A stretch of DNA of 64,000 nucleotides, taken from the NCBI GenBank assembly GCA_040285825.1, contig JAUPSS010000007.1, positions 3,118,317 to 3,182,316 on the forward strand, written 5' to 3'. A program made the translations under genes and the position numbers. This document shows, in pieces, positions 30,001-39,293 of the stretch (within the stretch, counting starts at the first letter, position 1; every line of letters starts with the position of its first letter). Origin of the DNA: Eukaryota sp. TZLM1-RC. Taxonomy: Eukaryota > Metamonada: BaSk clade. Under the pieces are notes generated by a model. It searched no databases and had not been told where the DNA came from. It saw only the letters and a program-made list of their open reading frames with translations.

Positions 30001-31686
30001 AATGTTGTAAACTAATAAAACAATTGCTGTAAGTGTAAGAGTATCGTTTTTGATACGATTTACTGAGGCTCATATGAAGTTCCTAGTTTCGTATATTGAC
30101 CAATGGTTGTTTATTACAATCATTGGTCAAATCTTTAAAGTCCATTTTGGGACAATTAATATAACAATTGTGGTGTTAAAGTCCGTGCTATGGTCATTTG
30201 AGTAGTCATTGGTATGATTGGTTGAATGGTCATTGGTATGATTAGGTGAGTTGCATGTAGTCCTTATGTACTAGATGTGACCAACTTGTGATCAAACTTT
30301 GTGTGAAATTGTGTGTGAGTAATGTTGGCTATGTGTTACTTGATCAGTACAAACTCATGATTACATTTTCAATTGATTTTGTATATATTTGAATTAATTG
30401 AGTGTATTAATTTTTAAACATTAAATTGTAAAAAAAGTAAAAAATCAAAAAGTATACAATTGAATGTTGTAAACTAATAAAACAATTGCTGTAAGTGTAA
30501 GAGTATCGTTTTTGATACGATTTACTGAGGCTCATATGAAGTTCCTAGTTTCGTATATTGACCAATGGTTGTTTATTACAATCATTGGTCAAATCTTTAA
30601 AGTCCATTTTGGGACAATTAATATAACAATTGTGGTGTTAAAGTCTGTGCTATGGTCATTTGAGTAGTCATTGGTATGATTGGTTGAATGGTCATTGGTA
30701 TGATTAGGTGAGTTGTATGTAGTCCTTATGTACTAGATGTGACCAACTTGTGATCAAACTTTGTGTGAAATTGTGTGTGAGTAATGTTGGCTATGTGTTA
30801 CTTGATCAGTACAAACTCATGATTACATTTTCAATTGATTTTGTATATATTTGAATTAATTGAGTTTATTAATTTTTAAACATTAAATTGTAAAAAAAAT
30901 AAAAAATGAAAAAGTATACAATTGAATGTTGTAAACTAATAAAACAATTGCTGTAAGTGTAAGAGTATCGTTTTTGATACGATTTACTGAGGCTCATATG
31001 AAGTTCCTAGTTTCGTATATTGACCAATGGTTGTTTATTACAATCATTGGTCAAATCTTTAAAGTCCATTTTGGGACAATTAATATAACAATTGTGGTGT
31101 TAAAGTCTGTGCTATGGTCATTTGAGTAGTCATTGGTATGATTGGTTGAATGGTCATTGGTATGATTAGGTGAGTTGTATGTAGTCCTTATGTACTAGAT
31201 GTGACCAACTTGTGATCAAACTTTGTGTGAAATTGTGTGTGAGTAATGTTGGCTATGTGTTACTTGATCAGTACAAACTCATGATTACATTTTCAATTGA
31301 TTTTGTATATATTTGAATTAATTGAGTTTATTAATTTTTAAACATTAAATTGTAAAAAAATAAAAAATGAAAAAGTATACAATTGAATGTTGTAAACTAA
31401 TAAAACAATTGCTGTAAGTGTAAGAGTATCGTTTTTGATACGATTTACTGAGGCTCATATGAAGTTCCTAGTTTCGTATATTGACCAATGGTTGTTTATT
31501 ACAATCATTGGTCAAATCTTTAAAGTCCATTTTGGGACAATTAATATAACAATTGTGGTGTTAAAGTCTGTGCTATGGTCATTTGAGTAGTCATTGGTAT
31601 GATTGGTTGAATGGTCATTGGTATGATTAGGTGAGTTGTATGTAGTCCTTATGTACTAGATGTGACCAACTAGTGATCAAACTTTG
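1..31686 (+). repeat. rDNA-derived satellite array, left block (about 68 units)
   Basis: Head-to-tail tandem repeat with a period of about 452-471 bp; for example, the block containing GAGCTCATATGAAG recurs near 101, 553, 1018, 1483, 1954 and 2418. Orientation matches the 28S genes. Every unit contains the 28S 3'-terminal helix, a 35-nt inverted repeat, paired TGATCA palindromes and a duplicated 14-mer (described on a representative unit at 40363-40823). Units are very similar; most differences are homopolymer lengths and a short variable site just 3' of the inverted repeat. The first unit or two are more degenerate. No gene, tRNA or other insert is seen anywhere in this stretch. It stops abruptly inside a unit, after AAACTTTG, where the retrotransposon begins. 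Confidence 0.97.
24480..31686 (+). repeat. Satellite subfamily B (about 15-16 units)
   Basis: The units next to the retrotransposon share variants that are rare or absent elsewhere: GATTAGGTGAG for GATTAGATGAG, GTCTGTGC for GTCCGTGC, TGTGACCAAC for TGTGATCAAC, TCAATTGATT for TCAAATGATT, GAGTTTATT for GAGTGTATT, and an A-rich tract reading AAATAAAA..ATGAAAA for AAAGTAAA..ATCAAAA. The change is stepwise: GAGGCTC appears near 24,018, GATTAGGTGAG near 24,666, GTCTGTGC near 25,067, CAATTGATT near 25,258 and GTGACCAAC near 25,634. The block is more uniform than its neighbours, including at the otherwise variable site 3' of the inverted repeat. This fits local homogenisation by unequal exchange or gene conversion. 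Confidence 0.85.
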
Positions 31687-31781
31687 ACCCAAGCCAACGT
31701 TATGGTCTTGGGTTTGGGTATCAACAGGGCCCTCTTGCAACTAATCCTGATTCAGATAATTTACATTCTGTTCCTTCTTCA

Positions 31782-34400
31782 ATGACTCCTGATAATGATA
31801 CTATTTCTAATATGACTGACCCTTCCACACATTCTTTTGATTGTGATGACTCCACTCACCCTCCTACCACAGCTCACAATCTCGCTCTTTCTGAACGCCC
31901 CATGGAAACTATAGACAATGCTCCTGATTCTCCCGTCTGCATTGTACCTGAAGAAACAACTGCTTTGAATACAACTATGAATGCCGATACTAATGCTAGT
32001 CCTTTAAAGATTTACACAGATGGTTCTTTCCTGAAAACAAAGGGTAAATGTGGTTTTGCAGTCTATTATGTATATAATAGCGAAACATACTCATTTTATG
32101 GGCCTTTACATCAAAACACTCACAATTATGGAGAGTTTGAAGCTGTAAGAGTTGCTCTCTGTTCACTACTTTTACTGGAAAATTGTCCCCAAGAAATTGT
32201 GATATATTCTGATTCTAATCTTTTGGTTCGCGCTTTAAACAAAAAGGCAGTTATAAGGCAAAAGAAGCTAAAGTATTTACTGAGCACCATTAAATCCTTG
32301 ATGAGTGGGTGGAAGCTGAACAAATTTACTTTTAATTTTGAAAAAATTGCTGCTCATGTAGGTCATCACGGGAATCAAATGGCGGACAAGCTGGCCAAAC
32401 TGGGGGCAGAAGGAAACACAAGTGAAAACATGAAACTACTTACCCCCTCAAAGTTAAGCCAACAAAGACCACCCGAACCGATAGCCACTATGAAGCCCAT
32501 GACCTTTCCACCAGTTGAAAACGTTACTGACAATTGTTGTAAAAATGTATGTCCATTTTGCGATGATAATTTTGAAAGATCACGGGACCTTTGCTCTCAC
32601 CTCAAAGATAATCACCCCTCTCTCACCCAAGATGAACTGTTACTTCATCAATTCTGTAAATGCCCATGCTGCCAACAGATATTTACAACAAGGGGATTTG
32701 ATATTCATTGGAATTCCCAGCATCAAGGCCCCCAGGAACAACTGGTTCCAGAAATATCAAGTAACACAATGGTTGAGCTCACCCGACGTTTCGGATCGCT
32801 GAATTACACAAGGCTTAAAAGCAAAGTGTCTTGGAGATATGCCATTGATTATATCTCAAATAATGTTACAATTTCGCAAGAACAAAAGTGCCGTTATCTA
32901 TTGCTGCTCCCACTAGTTTGCCTGAAGATCAACAACGGTTCTTGCATCGTAAATTTGATTCAATTCATGTCGAATATCCAATCGATTAACACAGGATCGG
33001 ACTCATCACAAGTGATTGACTCCATGCTTTCACATGTAGCTCCAAAGCATACCTTGAAAAACCCTGGTGGAATAAACAAGAAGAGAGTTCAAGAACTAAT
33101 AAGGGACAATGAACTGTCGAGAGCCATGAATATGGTGACACGAACCAATGCACAATTATCTCTTAGCCAATCTGAAGTGAAAAAAGAACTTGATCGATTA
33201 CATCCCAAAGATGATAACTTACAAAATTATGAGTCTCCACCTGAAGTTCTTACTAATTCCATGACATTGTCTGTTCAAGAAGTGGAGGACGCAATTTTAG
33301 AAATGCCAGCTTCAGAGGGTGGAGTATTTCACTGGCATGGTAAACTATTGAAAGAATGCCTGAATAACAATATAATAAGATGTATTCATTTTTTGGCCAA
33401 CTCTTTCTATAATGGTACAGTAAGTGAATGCCTGAAATTTGCTGTGACCTCAAGCCGTTTAATCGCATTGCCAAAAACCAGTAACAAATTACGTCCCATC
33501 GCCATTGGAGAGCTTTTTTATAGAGTCATCGCCAGAATCATTCTGAACAAATGCAATACAGAGTATTTAAGTTCAAGCAACCAATTTGGAGTCAAAGTAT
33601 CAGGCGGAGCCGAATGTATTATTCACGCCATTAGACAAAACCTAGGATCCAAATTCGAAAGGTGTATCAAATTTGACATAGCAAATGCGTTCAATGAATT
33701 GAATCGAGGAAAATTGTTGAGCGCTTTAGAAAAATATTGCCCTCGTTTAGTGCCATTCTACAAGACTAGCTACTTGTCCCCATCAAGTCTGTTTTATGGA
33801 GAAGATGAAGTAATTTCTGAAAAAGGAGTCAAGCAAGGTGACCCACTTGGTCCTTTGTTATTTGCTACATCATTAGTTGAACCAATCAACATTCTTCAAA
33901 CACTTTTTCCGGATTCTATATTTCTTGCTTATCTTGATGATATCTTTGTCCTCACAAATGTACAAAGTTCTCAGCAAATTATAGAAGAAATGACCGATTC
34001 GCTTCAATTGCTTGACCTCACTGTTAATACTAATAAGACATCCACGTTATCAAATGAAGACACTTTTACTGTGTTAGGTAGTTTTGTCGGTCCTGGAGCA
34101 GAAGAAATGCTGTACAATTCAAGCCCAAACGAATTTAGAAACTGCATAAACAACATCTCTGAACTAACTATCCAAAATCAACTACTATTGATAAGAACTT
34201 GCTTGAACACTCGACTCTCGTTTACGGCTAGGACTCATAAACCGACAACGTCCACTAAAGCTCTCGCAGCATGCCACGATCTTTTAGTTGAATTCATTAC
34301 GAACACTTTAGGTCAATTACCCAAATACAAAGAACTAGTTTCATTTCCAGTAGCTAGTTTTTGGAGGCCTAGGGCTCAAAAATTACTGCGAAATTGCTGA
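31782..34400 (+). CDS. Retrotransposon polyprotein, N-terminal part: RNase H - zinc fingers - reverse transcriptase
   Basis: 872 codons from the first ATG in frame. The frame is also open upstream to about 31,677, so this ATG may not be the ancestral start. Residues about 75-210 are an RNase HI domain with all four acidic residues: D80 (YTDGS), E118 (NYGEFEA), D144 (YSDS) and D202 (GNQMAD). Two C2H2 fingers follow: C257, C260, H273, H278 and C294, C297, H309, H314. The reverse transcriptase spans about 500-790: LRPIAIG at 570-576, FDIANAF with D632, GVKQGDPLGP at 682-691, and YLDD with D719 and D720. By family knowledge it copies element RNA at a nicked target, the fingers bind target DNA, and RNase H would remove RNA from the hybrid. 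An RNase H in front of the fingers is unusual. The stop follows a frame change in the A5 run at 34,378-34,382; the rest of the protein continues in another frame. Confidence 0.9.
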   Translation: MTPDNDTISNMTDPSTHSFDCDDSTHPPTTAHNLALSERPMETIDNAPDSPVCIVPEETTALNTTMNADTNASPLKIYTDGSFLKTKGKCGFAVYYVYNSETYSFYGPLHQNTHNYGEFEAVRVALCSLLLLENCPQEIVIYSDSNLLVRALNKKAVIRQKKLKYLLSTIKSLMSGWKLNKFTFNFEKIAAHVGHHGNQMADKLAKLGAEGNTSENMKLLTPSKLSQQRPPEPIATMKPMTFPPVENVTDNCCKNVCPFCDDNFERSRDLCSHLKDNHPSLTQDELLLHQFCKCPCCQQIFTTRGFDIHWNSQHQGPQEQLVPEISSNTMVELTRRFGSLNYTRLKSKVSWRYAIDYISNNVTISQEQKCRYLLLLPLVCLKINNGSCIVNLIQFMSNIQSINTGSDSSQVIDSMLSHVAPKHTLKNPGGINKKRVQELIRDNELSRAMNMVTRTNAQLSLSQSEVKKELDRLHPKDDNLQNYESPPEVLTNSMTLSVQEVEDAILEMPASEGGVFHWHGKLLKECLNNNIIRCIHFLANSFYNGTVSECLKFAVTSSRLIALPKTSNKLRPIAIGELFYRVIARIILNKCNTEYLSSSNQFGVKVSGGAECIIHAIRQNLGSKFERCIKFDIANAFNELNRGKLLSALEKYCPRLVPFYKTSYLSPSSLFYGEDEVISEKGVKQGDPLGPLLFATSLVEPINILQTLFPDSIFLAYLDDIFVLTNVQSSQQIIEEMTDSLQLLDLTVNTNKTSTLSNEDTFTVLGSFVGPGAEEMLYNSSPNEFRNCINNISELTIQNQLLLIRTCLNTRLSFTARTHKPTTSTKALAACHDLLVEFITNTLGQLPKYKELVSFPVASFWRPRAQKLLRNC

Positions 34401-34653
34401 TTTATGTTATCACGCCTCTGTAGCATCAGCAAACATAACCATGAATTCCATGAAATTGGACAAGTTGTTGGACCAATATGACGTACTGTTATCCACAACT
34501 TTTGTCAAAACAGAAATTTCTGAGTTCAATAACGGCAAGAGACTTCAATCCCTTCTCACAAACCAATTTTACAAGAAGGCACAAAAGGAGTTTCTTGTCC
34601 AACTAAGGACCCCAGACACGCATAGTGAGATTTCCTCAACAACAAAAAGTTAA
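34381..34653 (+). pseudogene. Retrotransposon polyprotein, middle fragment (RT thumb/linker), shifted frame
   Basis: Open reading in the +1 frame relative to the preceding coding sequence, directly continuing it after the A5 run at 34,378-34,382. About 89 codons. The segment is lysine- and leucine-rich with no sharp motif of its own. Its place between the RT and the zinc knuckle corresponds to the thumb/linker of R2-like proteins. It has an internal ATG at 34,441 but no sign of being a separate gene. It ends at a stop just beyond a second A5 run (34,644-34,648), after which the frame at 34,649 is open. One surplus A in each run would explain both breaks. Whether these are true mutations or sequence errors cannot be told here. 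Confidence 0.75.
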
Positions 34654-35119
34654 CGATTACACCCTCAATTGTAAACCCCTAGCAGGAACTATACTGACTT
34701 CATTACCTGTAACAGCAGACTTTACTTTGCCAGATCATCTAATGAGATATATACTGAAATGCCGACTTTTGATGCACAGACATCAAACACACCATTGTGC
34801 ATTATGTGGTCACTGTGCAGACTCCTTATACCATTCAGCCAACTGTGAGCAATTTTCTAGAATGAGGATTGACAAACATGATTCTATTCTCAAAACAATT
34901 GCTGAGAAAACAGGTCTTCAAACAGAACAAAAGCTTTTTACAGGAAGAATTGATTTGCTAAATACAAACGAAACTCATGGTTACGATTTAACAATGGTAG
35001 GTGGGTACCACTCGTGCATTGAAGAAGCCATCGGAAGAAGCAAGAATGAGAAGATAGAGAAATACAGTGGATGGGTGGACAATGTTACTCCTTTGGTTTT
35101 TATCCATCTGGTGGACTAG
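34649..35119 (+). pseudogene. Retrotransposon polyprotein, C-terminal fragment: zinc knuckle and restriction-like endonuclease
   Basis: About 156 codons in a third frame, ending with TAG at 35,117-35,119. It holds a CCHC-type knuckle at 34,796-34,846 (C-x2-C-x8-H-x3-C), followed by a KHDSIL stretch like the segment seen after the R2 knuckle. The endonuclease signature comes next: Asp in GRID (codon at 34,952), Asp in YDLT (34,985), and lysines plus tyrosine in KNEKIEKY (35,042-35,065). This matches the PD-(D/E)XK nuclease of R2-like elements, which nicks the target strand that primes reverse transcription. All expected catalytic residues appear present. The fragment can also be read from a GTG at 34,625, but that is not a plausible eukaryotic start. 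Confidence 0.85.
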
Positions 35120-35284
35120 ACGCTTCATTCATTCAATTTCTAAGAAAATACGAACTTAAAAATCTGGGTAAATGGGTTGCAATGGAAATAATCAGAAAGG
35201 GATATATGATGAACTGTGTTTACCATCGAATGCTCACCCAGATAGTATAATTCGTAGCAATAAGCAGCATCTGTGATTTAATAA
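35120..35284 (+). other. Retrotransposon 3' UTR with inverted repeat
   Basis: Non-coding tail between the stop codon and the first 28S base. It contains a perfect 8-bp inverted repeat, ATCTGGGT at 35,162-35,169 and ACCCAGAT at 35,236-35,243, that would close a ~66-nt loop in the RNA. It ends in TTTAATAA without poly(A). In R2 elements a structured 3' UTR is what the reverse transcriptase recognises, so this is a reasonable candidate for that role (inference). Confidence 0.6.
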
Positions 35285-35685
35285 ACTGAATAATTGTCAT
35301 CCTAATAGTAAAGCAACCCAGTACGAGAGGAACCGTTGTTTCGCATAATTGGTATTTACGCTTATCTGAAAAGATATTGGTGTGAAGCTAACATGCGTTG
35401 GATTATAGCTGAACGCCTCTAAGCTAGTATCCAACCTAGAAAGGATGATATATTGACCTGCAAATTTAATCGATAAAGATTAGGATTGTGTTTACACAGT
35501 CCCAATATCTCATCAGTGGGATTGATGTTTAGTCTAAGTACTATTCATTGATCATTGAAACTATGAAGATTCGCAGGATCATGAAACCTTGGCAGACGAC
35601 CAAGATACGGAACTCATTGCTGTAAGTGTAAGAGTATCGTTTTGATACGATTTACTGAGGCTCATATGAAGTTCCTAGTTTCGTA
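35285..35685 (+). rRNA. 28S rRNA, 3'-terminal fragment
   Basis: From ACTGAATAATTG at 35,285 this matches the 28S copy from 40,031 onward, with only one difference noticed up to 35,616: three instead of four A in the run before GCAACCC. It includes the sarcin-ricin loop core (AGTACGAGAGGAAC, 35,320-35,333) and GAACGCCTCTAAGC. It continues without a break into the 3'-terminal helix, GTAAGTG..ACTGAG at 35,622-35,659, which is also the start of the first satellite unit. The exact 3' end is not visible; about 25 nt past ACTGAG is estimated from other eukaryotes. The rest of the gene is missing: the retrotransposon lies directly upstream. It cannot make a full rRNA and is a relic, or the downstream flank of an insertion. 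Confidence 0.93.
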
Positions 35686-37447
35686 TATTGACCAATGGTT
35701 GTTTATTACAATCATTGGTCAAATCTTTAAAGTCCATTTTGGGACAATTAATATAACAATTGTGGTGTTAAAGTCCGTGCTATGGTCATTTGAGTAGTCA
35801 TTGGTATGATTGGTTGAATGGTCATTGGTATGATTAGATGAGTTGCATGTAGTCCTTTATGTACTAGATGTGATCAACTTGTGATCAAACTTTGTGTGAA
35901 ATTGTGTGTGAGTAATGTTGGCTATGTGTTACTTGATCAGTACAAACTCATGATTACATTTTCAAATGATTTTGTATATATTTGAATTAATTGAGTGTAT
36001 TAATTTTTAAACATTAAATTGTAAAAAAGTAAAAAATCAAAAGTATACAATTGAATGTTGTAAACTAATAAAACAATTGCTGTAAGTGTAAGAGTATCGT
36101 TTTGATACGATTTACTGAGGCTCATATGAAGTTCCTAGTTTCGTATATTGACCAATGGTTGTTTATTACAATCATTGGTCAAATCTTAAAGTCCATTTTG
36201 GGACAATTAATATAACAATTGTGGTGTTAAAGTCCGTGCTATGGTCATTTGAGTAGTCATTGGTATGATTGGTTGAATGGTCATTGGTATGATTAGATGA
36301 GTTGCATGTAGTCCTTTATGTACTAGATGTGATCAACTTGTGATCAAACTTTGTGTGAAATTGTGTGTGAGTAATGTTGGCTATGTGTTACTTGATCAGT
36401 ACAAACTCATGATTACATTTTCAAATGATTTTGTATATATTTGAATTAATTGAGTGTATTAATTTTTAAACATTAAATTGTAAAAAAGTAAAAATCAAAA
36501 GTATACAATTGAATGTTGTAAACTAATAAAACAATTGCTGTAAGTGTAAGAGTATCGTTTTGATACGATTTACTGAGGCTCATATGAAGTTCCTAGTTTC
36601 GTATATTGACCAATGGTTGTTTATTACAATCATTGGTCAAATCTTAAAGTCCATTTTGGGACAATTAATATAACAATTGTGGTGTTAAAGTCCGTGCTAT
36701 GGTCATTTGATTAGTCATTGGTATGATTGGTTGAATGGTCATTGGTATGATTAGATGAGTTGCATGTAGTCTTTATGTACTAGATGTGATCAACTTGTGA
36801 TCAAACTTTGTGTGAAATTGTGTGTTAGTAATGTTGGCTATGTGTTACTTGATCAGTACAAACTCATGATTACATTTTCAAATGATTTTGTATATATTTG
36901 AATTAATTGAGTGTATTAATTTTTAAACATTCAATTGTAAAAAAAGTAAAAAATCAAAAAGTATACAATTGAATGTTGTAAACTAATAAAACAATTGCTG
37001 TAAGTGTAAGAGTATCGTTTTTGATACGATTTACTGAGGCTCATATGAAGTTCCTAGTTTCGTATATTGACCAATGGTTGTTTATTACAATCATTGGTCA
37101 AATCTTTAAAGTCCATTTTGGGACAATTAATATAACAATTGTGGTGTTAAAGTCCGTGCTATGGTCATTTGATTAGTCATTGGTTTGATTGGTTGAATGG
37201 TCATTGGTATGATTAGATGAGTTGCATGTAGTCCTTATGTACTAGATGTGATCAACTTGTGATCAAACTTTGTGTGAAATTGTGTGTTAGTAATGTTGGC
37301 TATGTGTTACTTGATCAGTACAAACTCATGATTACATTTTCAAATGATTTTGTATATATTTGAATTAATTGAGTGTATTAATTTTTAAACATTAAATTGT
37401 AAAAAAAGTAAAAAATCAAAAAGTATACAATTGAATGTTGTAAACTA
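35616..37447 (+). repeat. Satellite array, middle block (four units)
   Basis: Four units of about 459 bp (ACTGAG near 35,654, 36,113, 36,572 and 37,031) between the two 28S remnants. They lack the subfamily-B variants found just left of the retrotransposon and match the right-hand array (GATTAGATGAG, GTCCGTGC, TGTGATCAAC, mostly GAGGCTC). The first unit starts within the 28S 3' end at ATTGCTGTAAG. The last is cut after TTGTAAACTA, some 13 bp short of completing a unit, where 28S sequence begins. No gene is present; if this is a true intergenic spacer it is under 2 kb. Confidence 0.95.
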
Positions 37448-37476
37448 GCTAAATATAAAAAGGAGACCGATAGTTC

Positions 37477-37507
<31 letters not shown>

Positions 37508-38349
37508 TCTGAAGAGAGAGTTAAAAGTACCTGAAATCACTGAAAGGATAAGCGATTGGAACTTGATATTGATAGCTTCGGCTGTCTTGCGTTGGAGTGA
37601 TTTTGAAAATTGAGTGATTGTGGGGAAGGTAGCTATAATGAACTTCGGTTTATTGTAGTGTTATAGCCTCATAAATTGTTCTTTTTTAAGAATCAGGAAT
37701 ACGGTTTTACCGAGACTCCAACATAAAAGGTTCAATTGTCCCGTCTTGAAACACGGACCAAGGAGTGTATCTCTTCTGCAAGTCGTAGGGTGTAAAAACC
37801 TGAAGGCGAAATGAAAGTAATTTTATGAGGGGAAGTTTCGACTGCACCCTCAACCAGTCCTTGCAAAGGGATCTGAGTATGAGCAGAATGGATACGACCC
37901 GAAAGCCGCTGAACTATGCCTGAATAGGATGAAGCCAGGGGAAACTCTGGTGGAAGTCCGTAGCGATGTTGACGTGCAAATCACTCGTCAAATTTGGGTA
38001 TAGGGGCGAAAGACTCATCGAAGCGGCTAGTAGCTGGTTACGTTCGAAGTTTCCCCCAGGATAGCTGGAGCTTGTTTTAGTTTTGTCCGGTAAAGCTAAT
38101 GATTAGAGGTACTAGGGACGCAATGTCCTTAGCCTATTCTCAAACTTTAAATGGGCAAGATTTGTGATGATACTTAAGTGATCGTTGCAATTGAATAATA
38201 GCTCTAAGTGGGCCATTTTTGGTAAGCAGAACTGGCGATGTGGGATGCTCCAAAAGACATGTTAAGGTGCCTAAGTGTGCACTCATTTAGACCCCAGAAA
38301 AGGTGTTGGTTGATATTGACAGCAGGACGGTGGCCATGGAAGTCGGAAT

Positions 38350-38383
<34 letters not shown>

Positions 38384-39293
38384 TCAACTAGCCCTGAAAA
38401 TTGATGGCGCTAAAGTGTGCCACCTATACATGTCCATTAATTCATTTTATGAGTTAATGTGTAGAACGTCGTGGGGGTTGCGTAGAAGGTTCATTGTGAA
38501 ATGGACTGGAGCAGCCTCTAGTGCAGATCTTGGTGGTAGTAGCAAATAAACAAGTTGGAATCTTGTTGACCGAAGTGGAGTAGGGTTCCATGGTAAAGGT
38601 ATTCTGCCATGGGTTAGTCGGTCCTAAGGCACAGGTTAACTCTTTGAGAGGGGGCTTTTATAGCTCCGTCCTGTCGAAAGGGAAGCAGGTTAATATTCCT
38701 GCACCAACAGTGGGTGTTCGTGGTAACACAATCGAATCTAGAGATGTCGGGGAGGATCCTGGGAAGAGTTATCTTTTCTTATTAACTGTCTATTGTCCAT
38801 GGAATCTGTTTAACAGGAGAAGTGGATATAAGATAGGAAGAGCATTACGTTTTTGTAATGTCCGGTGTATTCTCAACGGCCCTTGAAAATCTAGAGGAGT
38901 AATCACTTCATTGTTGTCCGTACCGATAACCGCATCAGGTCTCCAAGGTGTGTAGCCTCTGGTCTATAGAAGAACGTAGGTAAGGGAAGTCGGCAAAATA
39001 GATCCGTAACTTCGGGATAAGGATTGGCTCTAGGGGCCTTGTGTAAGAGCCCTAGTGGTGACGCACTGAGCGTTGATGTGATTGGCAACAATTGCGTTGA
39101 TGCGAGGTGTTGATCCATTGGGATTACTTTTATGCAATTAAAGGTCAACCTAGAACTGTAACGGACAAAGGGAACCCGACTGTTTAATCGAAACAAAGCT
39201 TTCTGATGGCCGGAAACGGTGTTGACAGAAAGTGATTTCTGCTCAGTGCTCTGAATGTCATTGTGAAGAGATTCAATCAAGCACGGGTAAACA

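Larger units (their letters stand above)
31687..35284 (+). mobile_element. R2-like (RLE-class) non-LTR retrotransposon, 5'-truncated, 3' end in 28S rDNA
   Basis: A single-copy island between satellite and 28S sequence. It encodes, in order, an RNase H domain, two C2H2 zinc fingers, a reverse transcriptase, a zinc knuckle and a PD-(D/E)XK-like endonuclease, then about 165 bp of 3' UTR. A single RT with zinc fingers in front and knuckle plus restriction-like endonuclease behind is the R2/HERO/NeSL-type plan; no LTRs are visible. Such elements integrate by target-primed reverse transcription, usually at a fixed rDNA site. The 3' end lacks a poly(A) tail and meets 28S sequence at 35,285. At the 5' side satellite changes to element after 31,686, with an open frame running to that point, so the 5' end is probably lost. 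The reading frame is broken twice, both times in runs of five A. Confidence 0.9.

Noticed and set aside
1-31686. CRISPR-like array
   Set aside because: The repeats are ~460 bp, contiguous and without unique spacers, in a eukaryotic context next to 28S rRNA.
31687-31781. Retrotransposon promoter or 5' UTR with ribozyme
   Set aside because: This 95-bp stretch is open in the coding frame and has no recognisable ribozyme fold, so it is more likely coding sequence.
32126-33474. Three short open frames (two minus, one plus) inside the retrotransposon
   Set aside because: They overlap the RNase H, zinc finger and RT coding sequence in other frames and show no domain of their own.
34625-34648. GTG as the start of the C-terminal retrotransposon fragment
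   Set aside because: Non-ATG initiation here is not supported. The fragment is better explained as continuation of the upstream frame after a one-base change in the A5 run.
31687-35284. LTR retrotransposon or retrovirus-like element because of the RNase H
   Set aside because: There are no LTRs, protease, integrase or primer-binding site. The YLDD reverse transcriptase with zinc knuckle and restriction-like endonuclease fits the R2-type non-LTR plan.
38238-38886. Two plus-strand open frames of 103 and 98 codons
   Set aside because: They lie entirely within conserved 28S rRNA sequence and the predicted peptides are conserved only because the rRNA is.
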